Positions 20,373 to 30,712 are shown, counted from the first letter of the stretch. The stretch: DNA of 64,000 nucleotides from Rhodococcus sovatensis (GCF_037327425.1 NZ_CP147846.1:3596001-3660000), one strand, 5' to 3'. Translations and numbers: made by a program. Notes: generated by a model not told the origin, from the letters alone.

Positions 20373-23300
20373 ATGGTCGAGATTGCAGTTGTCGGTATCG
20401 GGTGTCGGTTTCCGGGAGGCGTGCACGACGCGCAGAGTTTCTGGGAGTTCATGATCTCCAAGGGTGACGGAATCGTCGATATCCCCGCGGACAGGTGGAA
20501 CGCGGACAGATTCTACGATCCGGATCCAGACGCTCCCGGCCGCATGTACACCCGCAAAGGCGGATTTCTGACGCAGTCGCTGTGGGACTTCGATCCAGAG
20601 TTCTTCGGCATCTCACCGCGCGAGGCCTCGGTGACCGATCCGCAGCAGAGATTGCTGCTCGAGGTCGCTTGGGAAGCCCTCGACGATGCGGGTCACGCCG
20701 GGAGAGTGTCCGGGCAGCCGATCGGCGTGTACATCGGCGGTTTCACCAATGATTCTGCTGGACTTCGCAGTTCGAAGATGAGCCGCTCCCACATCAACGC
20801 CCACAGCGCGACGAGTTCGTCCCACACGCTGTTGTCGAATCGCATCTCGTACGCACTCGACCTCATCGGCCCGTCGATGACGATAGACACGGCATGTTCG
20901 TCGTCGCTGGTCGCGGTCCACGAGGCTGTTCGTGCGCTCGACCGCGGCGAATGCGAGATGGCACTCGTCGGCGGTGCCAACACGATGATCAGACCGGAAA
21001 CATTCATCTCGATGTGCAAGGGGCGTTTCCTGGCATTCGATGGCCGTTCGAAGTCGTTCGACGCATCAGCCGACGGATACGGCCGCGGTGAGGGCGCGGG
21101 GGTTGTGCTGCTGCGACCGCTGGCCGACGCGCTACGCGACGGTGACCGCATCTACTCCGTCATCCGCGGATCCGGCGTCAATCAGGACGGGCGAACCATA
21201 GCGATTCCCGTCCCGAACCCGGTATCGCAGCGGGCACTCGCCGAACGGGTCTGCGCCGAAGCCGGCATCGAACCGAGCCAGGTGGGCTACGTCGAAGCGC
21301 ACGGCACCGGTACCTCGGTCGGCGATCCGCTCGAGTTGGAAGCACTCGGAGGCGCCTACGGTGCGGTCGCGGGGCGTGAGATTCCCCTCGTCGTAGGCTC
21401 GATCAAAGCATCGATCGGCCACACCGAGGCGGCGGCGGGCATCGCGAGCCTCATCAAGAGCGCCCTGTCGATCCACCACCGCACCATCGTCCCGCAAGCA
21501 TGGCTCGACACCCTCAACCCGGCAATCCCGTTCGACGAGCTGGCAATTCGCATTCCCACCGAGGTCGAGCCGTTCCCGGAGCACTACGACCGGCCGGTCG
21601 TCGCCATCAACGGGTTCGGCTACGGCGGCACCAACGCGCACGTCGTCATGGAGAACGCCCCGCATTCCGACGCGTCGTTTCGACGTCCCTCCGCCCTGCG
21701 CCTTTTTCCGCTGTCCGCCCGAACCGACGTTGCTCTGCGCGCGGTGGCGTCCTCATTTGCAGACACCCTCGAAGCCCTGAAGACCGACGACGATCGGACA
21801 GACGACCAGACCGTACGTCGATTCACGGCCGCCGCCTGGACCAGGCGCGCGCACCACCCAGTGCGCACGTCGCTCAGTTTCACCGACGCGCGAGACCTGC
21901 TGGCCAAGCTTCGCGACGTCGCATCGGGTACCGGCACCACTTCGCACGTCGTCGACACCACCGGCGCCGCACCCGTCTTCGTCTTCAGCGGGATGGGGCC
22001 GCAGTGGTGGGGCATGGCCCGCGAACTCCTGCACGCGGGCGGTGAATTCGCACGCATGGCGGACATCGTCGACGAGAAGTTCATCGAGATCGCAGGCTGG
22101 TCCATCATCGAGCAACTGTGTCGCGACGAGGAGCATTCTCGCGTCACCGATACCGAGGTGGCGCAACCGGCCAACTTCCTTGTCCAGGTGTGCCTCGTCG
22201 CCGAGTTGCGCTCGCTCGGTATCGAACCCGACACCGTCGTCGGGCACAGTGTCGGTGAGGTCAGCGCGGCATACGTCAGCGGCGCGCTGAGTCTGCACGA
22301 CGCCCTGCTGGTCAGCTGCCACCGAGCACGGCTACAGGCAACCACGGCCGGCACCGGCTCGATGCTCGCCGTCGGACTTTCCGAGGCCGAGGCCATCGCC
22401 TATCTGGAGAAGGCCGGGTCGGATATGTCCGAACACGTGTCCGTCGCCGCGATCAACAGCCCCAGCGCAGTCACCCTGGCCGGTGACGCCTCGCACCTCG
22501 CCGCTCTGGCAAACGCGCTCACCGAGGGCGGAATTTTCGCCAAGCCCCTCCAGGTCGAGGTGCCGTACCACAGCCACTTGATGGACCCCATTCTCGACGA
22601 GGTCGCGAGCAGCCTCGCCTCACTCGACCCACACACCCCCGAGCTGACCTTGTTCTCCACGGTCACCGGTAGCGAGGTCACCGGCGCCGACTGGAACGCC
22701 GCCTATTGGTGCGAGAACGTCCGCCGGCCCGTCCGCTTCGCCGACACGGTCGCCGAGCTGGTCGGTCGCGGTCACCGTGTGTTCCTCGAGATCGGCCCAC
22801 ACCCCGTCCTGTCCGGCAACATTCGCGAAATCCTCATCAGGACAGGCGATCCTGGAACGTCCATCGGCACACTGGTACGCAAGCAGAGCGACGCGGAATC
22901 GCTGAGCACCGCCCTGTCGAACCTGTACGCAGCGGGTTCGTTCGACGGTCGCGTCTTCGCGAGCGACGGCACCCTTGCATCGCCGCACGTCGCGCTCCCC
23001 GCCTATCCGTGGCAGAAGACACGGGTGTGGACCGAGGACGACGCGTCCGTCGCCGACCGCTTCGGAACCGACACCATCTACCCGATGCTCGGAGATCGCT
23101 CCGGTTCAGCGGCGTCGGAATGGCAAGTAGAACTAGCAGTCGCACAGCTGCCGTGGTTGCAAGACCACGTCGTCGACGGTCTGGTGCTGCTCCCTGGCAC
23201 GGCATACATAGACGCGGCGTTGAGTGCGGCAGCCGTCCGCTCAGGACGGCACGAGGTGGGATTGGAACACGTCGAGTTCGTAGCTCCGCTCGTCGTCGAC

Positions 23301-26300
23301 AAGCACGATGTTCCCGTTCTCCAGGTATCGGTCGAGGACAGCACGCGGCGATTCGTCATTCGCTCACGTTCGGCGGCGGACATGGTGTGGACGGTCAACG
23401 CCACAGGTCGACTCGTCGAGGGGCATTTCGATGCACCGTTCGTCGCCTCCGACACGCCACCCGATGCCGCCCAGATCTCCGGCAAAGACCTGTACCCGCT
23501 TCTGGCTGCTGCAGGCCTGCAGTACGGCCCGGCGTTCCAGGGCATAGAGACCGTTGCGATCGGCCGAGACACGATCGTGGCCTCCATCGACGCTGGACGC
23601 CACGGTGGGTCGAGCCATCTCGTGCACCCGGCGATTCTCGACACCGCGCTGCAGTGCGTAGCGACGCTGTCCTCCGGCTCATCCGGTGCAGTCGTTCCGT
23701 TCTCGATGGGTACCGTGCGCCGCTACGGTCCGCTACCCGACCGCGCCACCGTCGTCGTGAAGCGCACGTCGGTCGACCCGATGCGCGCCGACATCGCGAT
23801 CACCGATCCCGAAGGGCGAGCCGCAGTCACTCTCGGCGGCGTCGAGTTCCGAGCGATCGCACCACCGCAGTCCCTCCACCATCGTCTGTCGAAGGTGTTC
23901 TACGAGCCGGTGTGGGAACTGCACGACAACCGCGAGGCCGACGAGATAGGAAGCGAAGCCGCCCGCGACTTCGCACTCGTTCTGATTCTCGGCGACGCCG
24001 ACGTCACCGCGCAGACACGCGCCGAGGCGATTGCGACGTCACGGCCGTCCTCGATGATTCTCCACGCCGACACCGTGTCCGTCCCCGAGATCGTCGCCGC
24101 GCTTCGAGCGGGGATGGCGGCCGATACCATCGACCGCGCCACGATCGTCGCAGTCGCCGGACGATTCTCAGACCCGGCATCGGCGGTCGGATCACTGCTC
24201 ACCGCAGCTCGTACCGTCCACGTGGCGATATACGGCGACGAGATCGGCCCCGCAGTCGACCCGGGCAGTGTGAGCGCAGTCATCGTCGCCGAGCGCGCCT
24301 TCTGTATGCCGGGTGACACCGAGGGCGCCGATCTCACACATGCGGGTCTCGTCGGCGCGCGTCGGTCGTTGCGCAACGAACAGTCCCCCGCCGCATGGCG
24401 TTTCGTCGACACCGAACCGTCGACCACGCTGCGCGAGATCACTGCGGAAACCTTCGCATTCGGTCCGTTCGCAACCGACGTCGTGGATGAGGTTGCGCTG
24501 AGGCAGGGCTCTCGCTGGGTCGTCACTCTGCGCAGCAACCTGAACGAACATCTCGCCGTTCGAGAAGTACCGACAGCGCTCCGCGACCCGGAGCAGTCGT
24601 TCGCCGTCGAGGTTCCGGCTTCGAAACTGCTCTCGGACATCTCCTTCCGCGCACACCGGCGTCGAGAACCCGGTCCAGGCGAAATCGAAGTGAAGATGGA
24701 AGCCGTCGGACTCAACTACAAGGACCCGCTGAAGGTGATGGGGGTACTCACCGACAAGGAGCTGGCTGGCACGTACTTCGGAACCACGCTCGGCCTCGAG
24801 GGCGCCGGGATCGTCACGCGCGTGGGGCCAGGCGTCACCGAGATCGTTCCGGGCGACCGCATGGGCGTGTGCGCACGAAACATGATGCGGCGCTACGTCA
24901 CGATCGGCATCGAGGAGGGCGGAACGATGGCCATCCCGTCGGCGTGGGAAGCCGGGTGGTGCTCGTCGATCCTGCCGTTCCTCTGCGCGCAGTACGGTCT
25001 TGTGCATCTGGCGCAGGTGCAGCCGGGTGAGACGGTATTGATTCACGGTGCGGCAGGCGGCATGGGATTGGCAGCCGTGCAGGTGGCGAAGCTCATGGGA
25101 GCACGCGTCATCGCGACCGCAGGCACCGACGAACGCCGAGCCGTCGCGCGCGACGCCGGCGCTGACGAAGTTCTGGCGTCGCGATCCCTCAACTACTCCG
25201 AGGAGGTCATGGCGCTCACCGAAGGACGCGGAGTCGATGTCGTCTTCAACTCGTCGCCGGGTGAGATCATGGCGCAGAACCTGCACGTCGCAGCCGAATT
25301 CGCGCGCATCATCGAAATCGGCAAGGCCGACATCTACTTCGGCGGCGTCATGGATCTGAAGCCTTTCGATCGCAATCTGACGTTCTACGCCGTCGACATG
25401 GACCGAATGTTCGAGCACAAGCCCGAATTGGCGCGTCAGGTCACCCGAGAGGTGTTGGACCGAATGTCGACGGGAGAATTCGAGCACCTTCCGTACACGA
25501 TGTACACCATGGACCGGGTGGGCGAGGCATTCGATTCGGTCATTCGTTCTTCACACACCGGCCGCGTCGTGCTCGATCTCGCCGAGGCCTCCCCCGTCGT
25601 CCGTCCAGAAGTCCCGACGGTCGACATCGATCCCACCGCTACATACATCGTCACCGGCGGGTTCGGCGCGTTCGGCACCGCCGTTGCTCGGTGGCTCGTC
25701 GACGAGGGCGCACGCAACCTCGTCCTGGTCGGAAGGAGCGGCGCGAGCACCGAGCGGGCTCAGGAGACGCTGGCCGAATGTGCAGCAGCCGGAGTGAGCG
25801 TCACCGAGGAGTTGCTCGACATCTCCGAATACGACGCCGTCCTGCAGATGGTGAACAGGGTGAAATGCGGCGGCAGCAGCATCGCCGGCATCTTCCACAC
25901 GGCAGGACTCGTCGACAACTACGCCGTCAACGACATCACCGACGACTCGCTGCGGAACATCTTCCTGCCCAAGGTCACCGGTGCTATGAATCTCGATCGC
26001 GCATTGGACGAGGCAGGAGTCGATCCGAGCATCTTCGTGATGTTCTCGTCGATGAGCAGCCTCACCGGTGGAGCACCTCAGGTGTCGTACTCCGCCGCCA
26101 ACTCCGTCCTCGACGCATTGGCATGGACACGTCGGCAGAGGGGAAAACCGGCCTTCACCGTCAGCTGGGGTTCGATGTCCGGCGGCGGGATGGCCGAGGC
26201 GAAGCAAGAAGTGGTGCGTTACCTGGACATGCTGGGTTTCAAGAACATCGACATGGACGAAGCGACGCGCTTCTTGCACGAATGCTTGACTTTGGACATC

Positions 26301-26867
26301 CCACACGTGGCGCTCGTCGGGATCGACTGGGAACAGTGGGGCGTCGCCAATCCGGCGTCGGCAACCATTCCGCGGTTCGCCGCGCACATCGCCGCAGCCA
26401 GTACTGGCGGATCCGGGATCTCGGCGCTCCAGGCCGAGGTGCTCGCGCTTCCCGAGGATCAGCGAGCGGATGTCCTCACCTTCATCCTTGCCGAACAGTT
26501 GGCGCTCGTGATGGGCATCGATGCAGAGGCCGTCGACGTCCAGACGCCACTGCCCGAGCTCGGACTCGACTCCCTGATGGCAGTCGAGTTCGCGGCCCGT
26601 GTCGGAAAGACCGTGGGATTGGAGCTCTCAGTCCTCGAGTTCGGTCGCGGCCATGGTCTGGCTGCGATCGGCGGGAAGCTCGCCGCCGGACTCACCGCTC
26701 GCGCCGCTGGCGTCCCAGCACCGACCGAGCCCTCCACACCGGAGCCTGCGCCCATCGAGATCGAGGTCATCGCAGGTCCGACCTACGAGCCGGTCGACGC
26801 AGCGCTGGCCGCCGAGAGCGCAGCCAGCGCAGGCGCCCTGATGACGGACACGACAGGAAGCAACTGA
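20373..26867 (+). CDS. Mycocerosic-acid-synthase-like type I polyketide synthase
   Basis: A 2164-residue single-module highly reducing PKS. Domains in order: KS (Cys175 in DTACSSS, His310, His350), AT (Ser626 in GHSVG; specificity motif YHSH near 732), DH (His932 in HVVDGLVLLP, Asp1090 in HPAILDTALQ), a structural linker (1170-1410), ER (NADPH loop HGAAGGMGLAAVQ near 1558), KR (TGGFGAFG near 1761; Ser1893 and Tyr1906), and ACP (Ser2067 in LGLDSL). The order matches MAS/Pks5, which elongate acyl starters iteratively with full reduction. There is no thioesterase or methyltransferase; a Pro/Glu/Ala-rich tail of about 50 residues follows the ACP. Malonyl or methylmalonyl use is undecided, because YHSH fits neither standard code. 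ATG 20373 has AGGAGAG upstream. An oxoamine synthase starts one base after its stop. Confidence 0.95.
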   Translation: MVEIAVVGIGCRFPGGVHDAQSFWEFMISKGDGIVDIPADRWNADRFYDPDPDAPGRMYTRKGGFLTQSLWDFDPEFFGISPREASVTDPQQRLLLEVAWEALDDAGHAGRVSGQPIGVYIGGFTNDSAGLRSSKMSRSHINAHSATSSSHTLLSNRISYALDLIGPSMTIDTACSSSLVAVHEAVRALDRGECEMALVGGANTMIRPETFISMCKGRFLAFDGRSKSFDASADGYGRGEGAGVVLLRPLADALRDGDRIYSVIRGSGVNQDGRTIAIPVPNPVSQRALAERVCAEAGIEPSQVGYVEAHGTGTSVGDPLELEALGGAYGAVAGREIPLVVGSIKASIGHTEAAAGIASLIKSALSIHHRTIVPQAWLDTLNPAIPFDELAIRIPTEVEPFPEHYDRPVVAINGFGYGGTNAHVVMENAPHSDASFRRPSALRLFPLSARTDVALRAVASSFADTLEALKTDDDRTDDQTVRRFTAAAWTRRAHHPVRTSLSFTDARDLLAKLRDVASGTGTTSHVVDTTGAAPVFVFSGMGPQWWGMARELLHAGGEFARMADIVDEKFIEIAGWSIIEQLCRDEEHSRVTDTEVAQPANFLVQVCLVAELRSLGIEPDTVVGHSVGEVSAAYVSGALSLHDALLVSCHRARLQATTAGTGSMLAVGLSEAEAIAYLEKAGSDMSEHVSVAAINSPSAVTLAGDASHLAALANALTEGGIFAKPLQVEVPYHSHLMDPILDEVASSLASLDPHTPELTLFSTVTGSEVTGADWNAAYWCENVRRPVRFADTVAELVGRGHRVFLEIGPHPVLSGNIREILIRTGDPGTSIGTLVRKQSDAESLSTALSNLYAAGSFDGRVFASDGTLASPHVALPAYPWQKTRVWTEDDASVADRFGTDTIYPMLGDRSGSAASEWQVELAVAQLPWLQDHVVDGLVLLPGTAYIDAALSAAAVRSGRHEVGLEHVEFVAPLVVDKHDVPVLQVSVEDSTRRFVIRSRSAADMVWTVNATGRLVEGHFDAPFVASDTPPDAAQISGKDLYPLLAAAGLQYGPAFQGIETVAIGRDTIVASIDAGRHGGSSHLVHPAILDTALQCVATLSSGSSGAVVPFSMGTVRRYGPLPDRATVVVKRTSVDPMRADIAITDPEGRAAVTLGGVEFRAIAPPQSLHHRLSKVFYEPVWELHDNREADEIGSEAARDFALVLILGDADVTAQTRAEAIATSRPSSMILHADTVSVPEIVAALRAGMAADTIDRATIVAVAGRFSDPASAVGSLLTAARTVHVAIYGDEIGPAVDPGSVSAVIVAERAFCMPGDTEGADLTHAGLVGARRSLRNEQSPAAWRFVDTEPSTTLREITAETFAFGPFATDVVDEVALRQGSRWVVTLRSNLNEHLAVREVPTALRDPEQSFAVEVPASKLLSDISFRAHRRREPGPGEIEVKMEAVGLNYKDPLKVMGVLTDKELAGTYFGTTLGLEGAGIVTRVGPGVTEIVPGDRMGVCARNMMRRYVTIGIEEGGTMAIPSAWEAGWCSSILPFLCAQYGLVHLAQVQPGETVLIHGAAGGMGLAAVQVAKLMGARVIATAGTDERRAVARDAGADEVLASRSLNYSEEVMALTEGRGVDVVFNSSPGEIMAQNLHVAAEFARIIEIGKADIYFGGVMDLKPFDRNLTFYAVDMDRMFEHKPELARQVTREVLDRMSTGEFEHLPYTMYTMDRVGEAFDSVIRSSHTGRVVLDLAEASPVVRPEVPTVDIDPTATYIVTGGFGAFGTAVARWLVDEGARNLVLVGRSGASTERAQETLAECAAAGVSVTEELLDISEYDAVLQMVNRVKCGGSSIAGIFHTAGLVDNYAVNDITDDSLRNIFLPKVTGAMNLDRALDEAGVDPSIFVMFSSMSSLTGGAPQVSYSAANSVLDALAWTRRQRGKPAFTVSWGSMSGGGMAEAKQEVVRYLDMLGFKNIDMDEATRFLHECLTLDIPHVALVGIDWEQWGVANPASATIPRFAAHIAAASTGGSGISALQAEVLALPEDQRADVLTFILAEQLALVMGIDAEAVDVQTPLPELGLDSLMAVEFAARVGKTVGLELSVLEFGRGHGLAAIGGKLAAGLTARAAGVPAPTEPSTPEPAPIEIEVIAGPTYEPVDAALAAESAASAGALMTDTTGSN

Positions 26868-26868
26868 C

Positions 26869-28230
26869 ATGACGAGCGATGCGCGTGAAATAGCACGACA
26901 GCTGCTGTCGCGCAGCGGCTATTCGACAGTGCAGGTCGACGATCCCGGCACCTCGACGCACGTCGGGGCCCCGGTTCCCGTCGCCGAATTCTCGCCTCCA
27001 CCGCGGAGTCGCACTGTAGGAAGCGGCTTGCTCGATCACCCGGACATCGTGTCCACGGTCGCGCAATTCGACGGCGTCGACGCAATGTTCGCGTCGCTGG
27101 GGGTGCCCAATCCCCTCTACCTGGAGCATGAAGGCACGAGCGGCGCAGTAATCCGACAACTCGACCGAGACATGCTCAACTTCGGCTGCTTCAACTACCT
27201 GGGACTGAGCAACGACGCCAGGGTCGCGGACGCAGCCAAAGCCGCCATCGACGAGTACGGCACCTCGGTATCGGCCAGCCGCATCGTGTCGGGTCAGATT
27301 CCGCTGTACGCGAGGTTCGAATCACGGATCGCCGAGATCTACGACGTCGACGACGCCGTAGTCACGACGAGCGGCTACCTCACCAATGCTGCAGCGGTGG
27401 GGTATCTGCTCGGCCGCGGGGATCTGGCCGTATGCGACGCTCTGGTGCACAGCAGCATCGTGTCCGGCACCGAGTGGGCTGGGTGCCGTCGAGTCACGTT
27501 CCGACACAACGACCCCGCTGCGCTCGAAGCGATACTGAAGATGTCTAGGGCGGGATTCACACGGGCAATGGTCATCCTCGAAAGCCACTACAGCATGGAC
27601 GGTGACGTCGCTCTTCTTCCACAACTCGTCGCAGTCGCGCGCAAGTACGACTGCGCGGTGATGATCGACGAGGCCCATTCGTTCGGGGTGCTCGGGGAGC
27701 GAGGTCATGGAATCAGGGACCTCTACGGCTTGTCCGGGGACGCGGTCGATGTGTGGATGGGGACCATGTCCAAGGCACTCGGCAGCGTTGGCGGGTTCAT
27801 CGCAGGAAGCCGAGAACTGGTTCGCGCATTCAAGTACTCAGCGCCCGGGCTCAGTATGTTCGCGACCGCGCCTGCGCCTGCATCGATCGCCGCGGCGCTC
27901 GCGAGTATCGACATCATCGACGCCGAACCGGACAGAATCGCGCGATTGCAATCTCGCGCCCAGTACGCCTTCGCGAAGGCTCAGGCACTCGGACTGTCGA
28001 CAGGACTGGCCGAGGGCACTCCGATTCTGCCGATCATCGTTTCGGACACCCAGAAGGCGGTCATCGCACAAGTGACTCTGCTGGAAGCGGGCGTGAACGT
28101 CAACGCGATCACGTACCCCTCGGTTCCACTCGGCGAAGAGCGTCTTCGCTTGTTCATCTCCAGCGAGCACACGATCGAGCAGATCGACACAGCGTTGATC
28201 GAGATCGCAAGTGTCCTGGACAAGTTGTAG
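26869..28230 (+). CDS. Alpha-oxoamine synthase (SPT/KBL/BioF family)
   Basis: A 453-residue fold-type I PLP enzyme. The core starts near residue 104 (NFGCFNYLGLSND). Key residues visible are His194 (ALVHSSIVSG), the DEAH block 267-270 (MIDEAHSFGVLG) and the PLP lysine Lys302 (GTMSKALGSVGGF). The family condenses an amino acid with an acyl thioester, losing CO2, to make a 2-amino-ketone (serine palmitoyltransferase, KBL, 8-amino-7-oxononanoate synthase). An N-terminal extension of about 95 residues is longer than in free-standing BioF or KBL. It starts one base after the PKS stop, so the likely acyl donor is the PKS-bound chain. A biotin role is unlikely, since no bioA, bioD or bioB lies nearby. 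The amino acid substrate is unknown. Confidence 0.9.
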   Translation: MTSDAREIARQLLSRSGYSTVQVDDPGTSTHVGAPVPVAEFSPPPRSRTVGSGLLDHPDIVSTVAQFDGVDAMFASLGVPNPLYLEHEGTSGAVIRQLDRDMLNFGCFNYLGLSNDARVADAAKAAIDEYGTSVSASRIVSGQIPLYARFESRIAEIYDVDDAVVTTSGYLTNAAAVGYLLGRGDLAVCDALVHSSIVSGTEWAGCRRVTFRHNDPAALEAILKMSRAGFTRAMVILESHYSMDGDVALLPQLVAVARKYDCAVMIDEAHSFGVLGERGHGIRDLYGLSGDAVDVWMGTMSKALGSVGGFIAGSRELVRAFKYSAPGLSMFATAPAPASIAAALASIDIIDAEPDRIARLQSRAQYAFAKAQALGLSTGLAEGTPILPIIVSDTQKAVIAQVTLLEAGVNVNAITYPSVPLGEERLRLFISSEHTIEQIDTALIEIASVLDKL

Positions 28231-28272
28231 CGGTAGGTTCGCTGGTCGACACCCCTCACGGACAGTTGAATC

Positions 28273-28575
28273 GTGGATCAATTTCTCGATCGAATCACAC
28301 TGCGAGCGAACGACTTGCAGCCCTCTCGCTTCGTTCGGGCGGTGCCGACAATCATGACGCCCGGCAGCCTCGACGGCGGGAACGTATCGGTGTATGGTCT
28401 GCACACGACGCAGCTGACCAGCGGCAACGGGGGTCCCGCTCAGGCCGCGCGGTCACTTGTGAACCCGGAGCCGCGCACCACGACCCCGCTTCTCGACGAA
28501 CCCCTCGTTCAACGACCGAACAGGACGTCCATTGCACAAGGCTTCGACATCGATATCGACACCTCACTCACGTAA
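28273..28575 (+). CDS. Possible small protein before the MmpL gene
   Basis: A 100-codon frame starting at GTG 28273, in the 300-base space between the oxoamine synthase and the transporter. Third-position GC is high after the first dozen codons, as in real genes here, and its stop overlaps the transporter gene if that starts at 28532. The protein is hydrophilic, with no signal peptide, membrane segment or known motif. It could be a real accessory protein, a translated leader, or chance. Confidence 0.35.
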   Translation: MDQFLDRITLRANDLQPSRFVRAVPTIMTPGSLDGGNVSVYGLHTTQLTSGNGGPAQAARSLVNPEPRTTTPLLDEPLVQRPNRTSIAQGFDIDIDTSLT

Positions 28576-30712
28576 CCGACTGGTGGAAGCCATCATCGGG
28601 CGCGCTCGTCTCGTCGTCGCCACCTCCATCGCCGTCGTCCTCGCGGCTGGAATCTGGGGCGCGGGCGTGCTGTCCGATCTCAGCCTCGGTGGATATTCCG
28701 ATCCTGGCAGCGAAGCGGCGCAGGTCGACGATATAGTCGACGCCGAATTCGGCCGTACCGCACCCGATATAGCGATCGTCTACACGCCTCGAGACGGCCG
28801 ATCGATCGACGACATCCGTGGCGTCGTCGAAGCCAACCTCTCCGAGATCGACGCATCCCTTCTCGTACGAGCTCCGTTGACGTACTGGAACGTGCCGCCT
28901 GCCTTCGCTGAGGGGCTGGCGTCGTTCGATCGTCGATCCGTGGTCGCGGTGCTGACTTTCACCGGCAACGAGGATACCCGGGTCAAGTCTTACCGTGACA
29001 TCAAGGACGCCCGCATGTTGGACGGGATCGATGTCGAATTCGGCGGATTCTCCGCCATCGCCGACGCCTACAACACGCAAGCTCGCGCCGACCTGATCCG
29101 GGCCGAGATCATCACCTTCCCGATACTGATGGTGTTGCTGCTCGTCATTTTCGGCGGAATCACCGCTGCCGCAGTTCCGTTGTGCATCGGAGGGTCGAGC
29201 ATTCTCGCTTCTCTTGCGGTGATGCGAGTACTGACCAACTTCACCGAGGTCAGCATCTTCGCTACCAACATCGCGACGCTGGTCAGTCTCGGTATGGCGG
29301 TTGACTACAGCTTGTTCGTGCTGACCCGGTTCCGTGAAGAGCTTCGACGAGGATCTACGCCCGAGGACGCGGTACGACGCACGATGGCGACCGCGGGCCG
29401 TACGGTCGCGTTCTCCGGTCTGCTGTTGGTGTGCGGCTTCATCGGGATGTTGATCTTTCCGCAAGCGATGGTTCGTTCGCTCGGTTTCGGCGGCATGGCG
29501 GCAGTCGGCGCCGCGGCCTTCGTGTCACTGACCGCGCTCCCAGCAACCCTCATGCTCCTGGGGCATCGAATCAATTCGCTCAGTTGGCGCAAGGGCGCTA
29601 TCGACCGTGGAGACGAACGTGCAGAACGTTTCTGGGGTTCGGTCGCGAGTCGGGTGATGCGTCGACCGATCCTCGTTGCGGTTGCGATTCTCGCTTTCCT
29701 CGCGTTGCTCAGTGCGCCCGTATTCGGGTTGACACTCGGGGACCTCGACCACAAGGGGTTGCCACAGGATGCTCCGGCTCGGATAGCGACCGACAAGCTG
29801 TTCTCCGACTTCCCGCTTGCCAATTCCGGAGTCACCATCATGGTGCAATCGGCAGAGGGTGGGTCACCGGATCCATTGGCCGTGCAGGAGGTCTCGAACG
29901 AGGTGGCAAGCCAGAACGGGATCGCAGCCGCGGCGCCGGCAGGCGAAGCCGAGAACTTTGCGGTGGTGCGCGCCATCCTGTCCTCCCCCGACCGCACAGA
30001 AGGTGCACTCGCAGCGGTGGATTCCATTCGCGAGATCACCCCGCCGGACGGCACCGTGATCCGGGTCGGCGGACCGACCGCGCTCAGCCAGGACGGAATC
30101 TCTGCCATCTACGACACGATTCCATGGATGTTCGCGATCATGATCGCGTCCACCTTCGTCGTCACCACCGCCGCTTTCAGGTCGATAGTGCTGTCCGTCA
30201 AGGCAATTTTCATGGCGATGGTCAGCCTGGCTGCCACCTTCGGTGTGCTGACCTGGATCTTCGACGACGGCCACGGAGCCGGTGTCCTCGGCATCACCCC
30301 GGGCCCGGTCCAAGCCACGATGAGCATCTTGATCCTCGCTGTCGTGTTCGGGCTCTCCACCGACTACGAGATCTTCCTACTTTCCCGCATCGTCGAAGCT
30401 CACGATCGCGGTGCGTCTACACGAGAGGCGGTCAGAATCGGGGCTGCCCGCACCGGACGGGTCGTCACCGCAGCAGCCCTTCTGCTGATCACGGTGACTG
30501 CGGCCTTTTCCCTGTCCGAACTTTCGATGATGCGCTTGTTGGGCATCGGCGTCATCGTCGGTCTGATCCTCGACGCGACAGTGGTCCGGATGCTGCTCGT
30601 CCCTGCCCTCGTCGCTCTGATGGGCAACGCCAATTGGTGGTTGCACCCCTCGTCGTCCACACCCGAATCCGACCAGGTTTTACAGGACAAGGACAGCGCG
30701 CATGCCGGTTGA
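28532..30712 (+). CDS. MmpL/RND-family lipid transporter
   Basis: A 726-residue RND transporter of MmpL type. Each half has one membrane helix, an external domain and five helices. The proton-relay motifs are clear: GMAVDYSLFVLTRFREE in the first half and GLSTDYEIFLLSRIVEA in the second, each with the Asp-Tyr pair found in MmpL3. MmpL proteins move lipids from the inner membrane to the periplasm or outer envelope. The start may be TTG 28532 (AGGA site upstream) or GTG 28583. Its place after PKS and oxoamine synthase suggests it exports their product. The downstream GNAT gene overlaps its end by 11 bases. Confidence 0.9.
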   Translation: MHKASTSISTPHSRNRLVEAIIGRARLVVATSIAVVLAAGIWGAGVLSDLSLGGYSDPGSEAAQVDDIVDAEFGRTAPDIAIVYTPRDGRSIDDIRGVVEANLSEIDASLLVRAPLTYWNVPPAFAEGLASFDRRSVVAVLTFTGNEDTRVKSYRDIKDARMLDGIDVEFGGFSAIADAYNTQARADLIRAEIITFPILMVLLLVIFGGITAAAVPLCIGGSSILASLAVMRVLTNFTEVSIFATNIATLVSLGMAVDYSLFVLTRFREELRRGSTPEDAVRRTMATAGRTVAFSGLLLVCGFIGMLIFPQAMVRSLGFGGMAAVGAAAFVSLTALPATLMLLGHRINSLSWRKGAIDRGDERAERFWGSVASRVMRRPILVAVAILAFLALLSAPVFGLTLGDLDHKGLPQDAPARIATDKLFSDFPLANSGVTIMVQSAEGGSPDPLAVQEVSNEVASQNGIAAAAPAGEAENFAVVRAILSSPDRTEGALAAVDSIREITPPDGTVIRVGGPTALSQDGISAIYDTIPWMFAIMIASTFVVTTAAFRSIVLSVKAIFMAMVSLAATFGVLTWIFDDGHGAGVLGITPGPVQATMSILILAVVFGLSTDYEIFLLSRIVEAHDRGASTREAVRIGAARTGRVVTAAALLLITVTAAFSLSELSMMRLLGIGVIVGLILDATVVRMLLVPALVALMGNANWWLHPSSSTPESDQVLQDKDSAHAG

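Noticed and set aside
24192..25487. A 431-codon minus-strand open frame inside the PKS gene
   Set aside because: Antisense to the ER region of the PKS; no recognisable domain.
26869..28230. Assignment of the oxoamine synthase as BioF (biotin synthesis)
   Set aside because: No biotin synthesis genes lie nearby, the protein has a long N-terminal extension, and it is coupled to a PKS.
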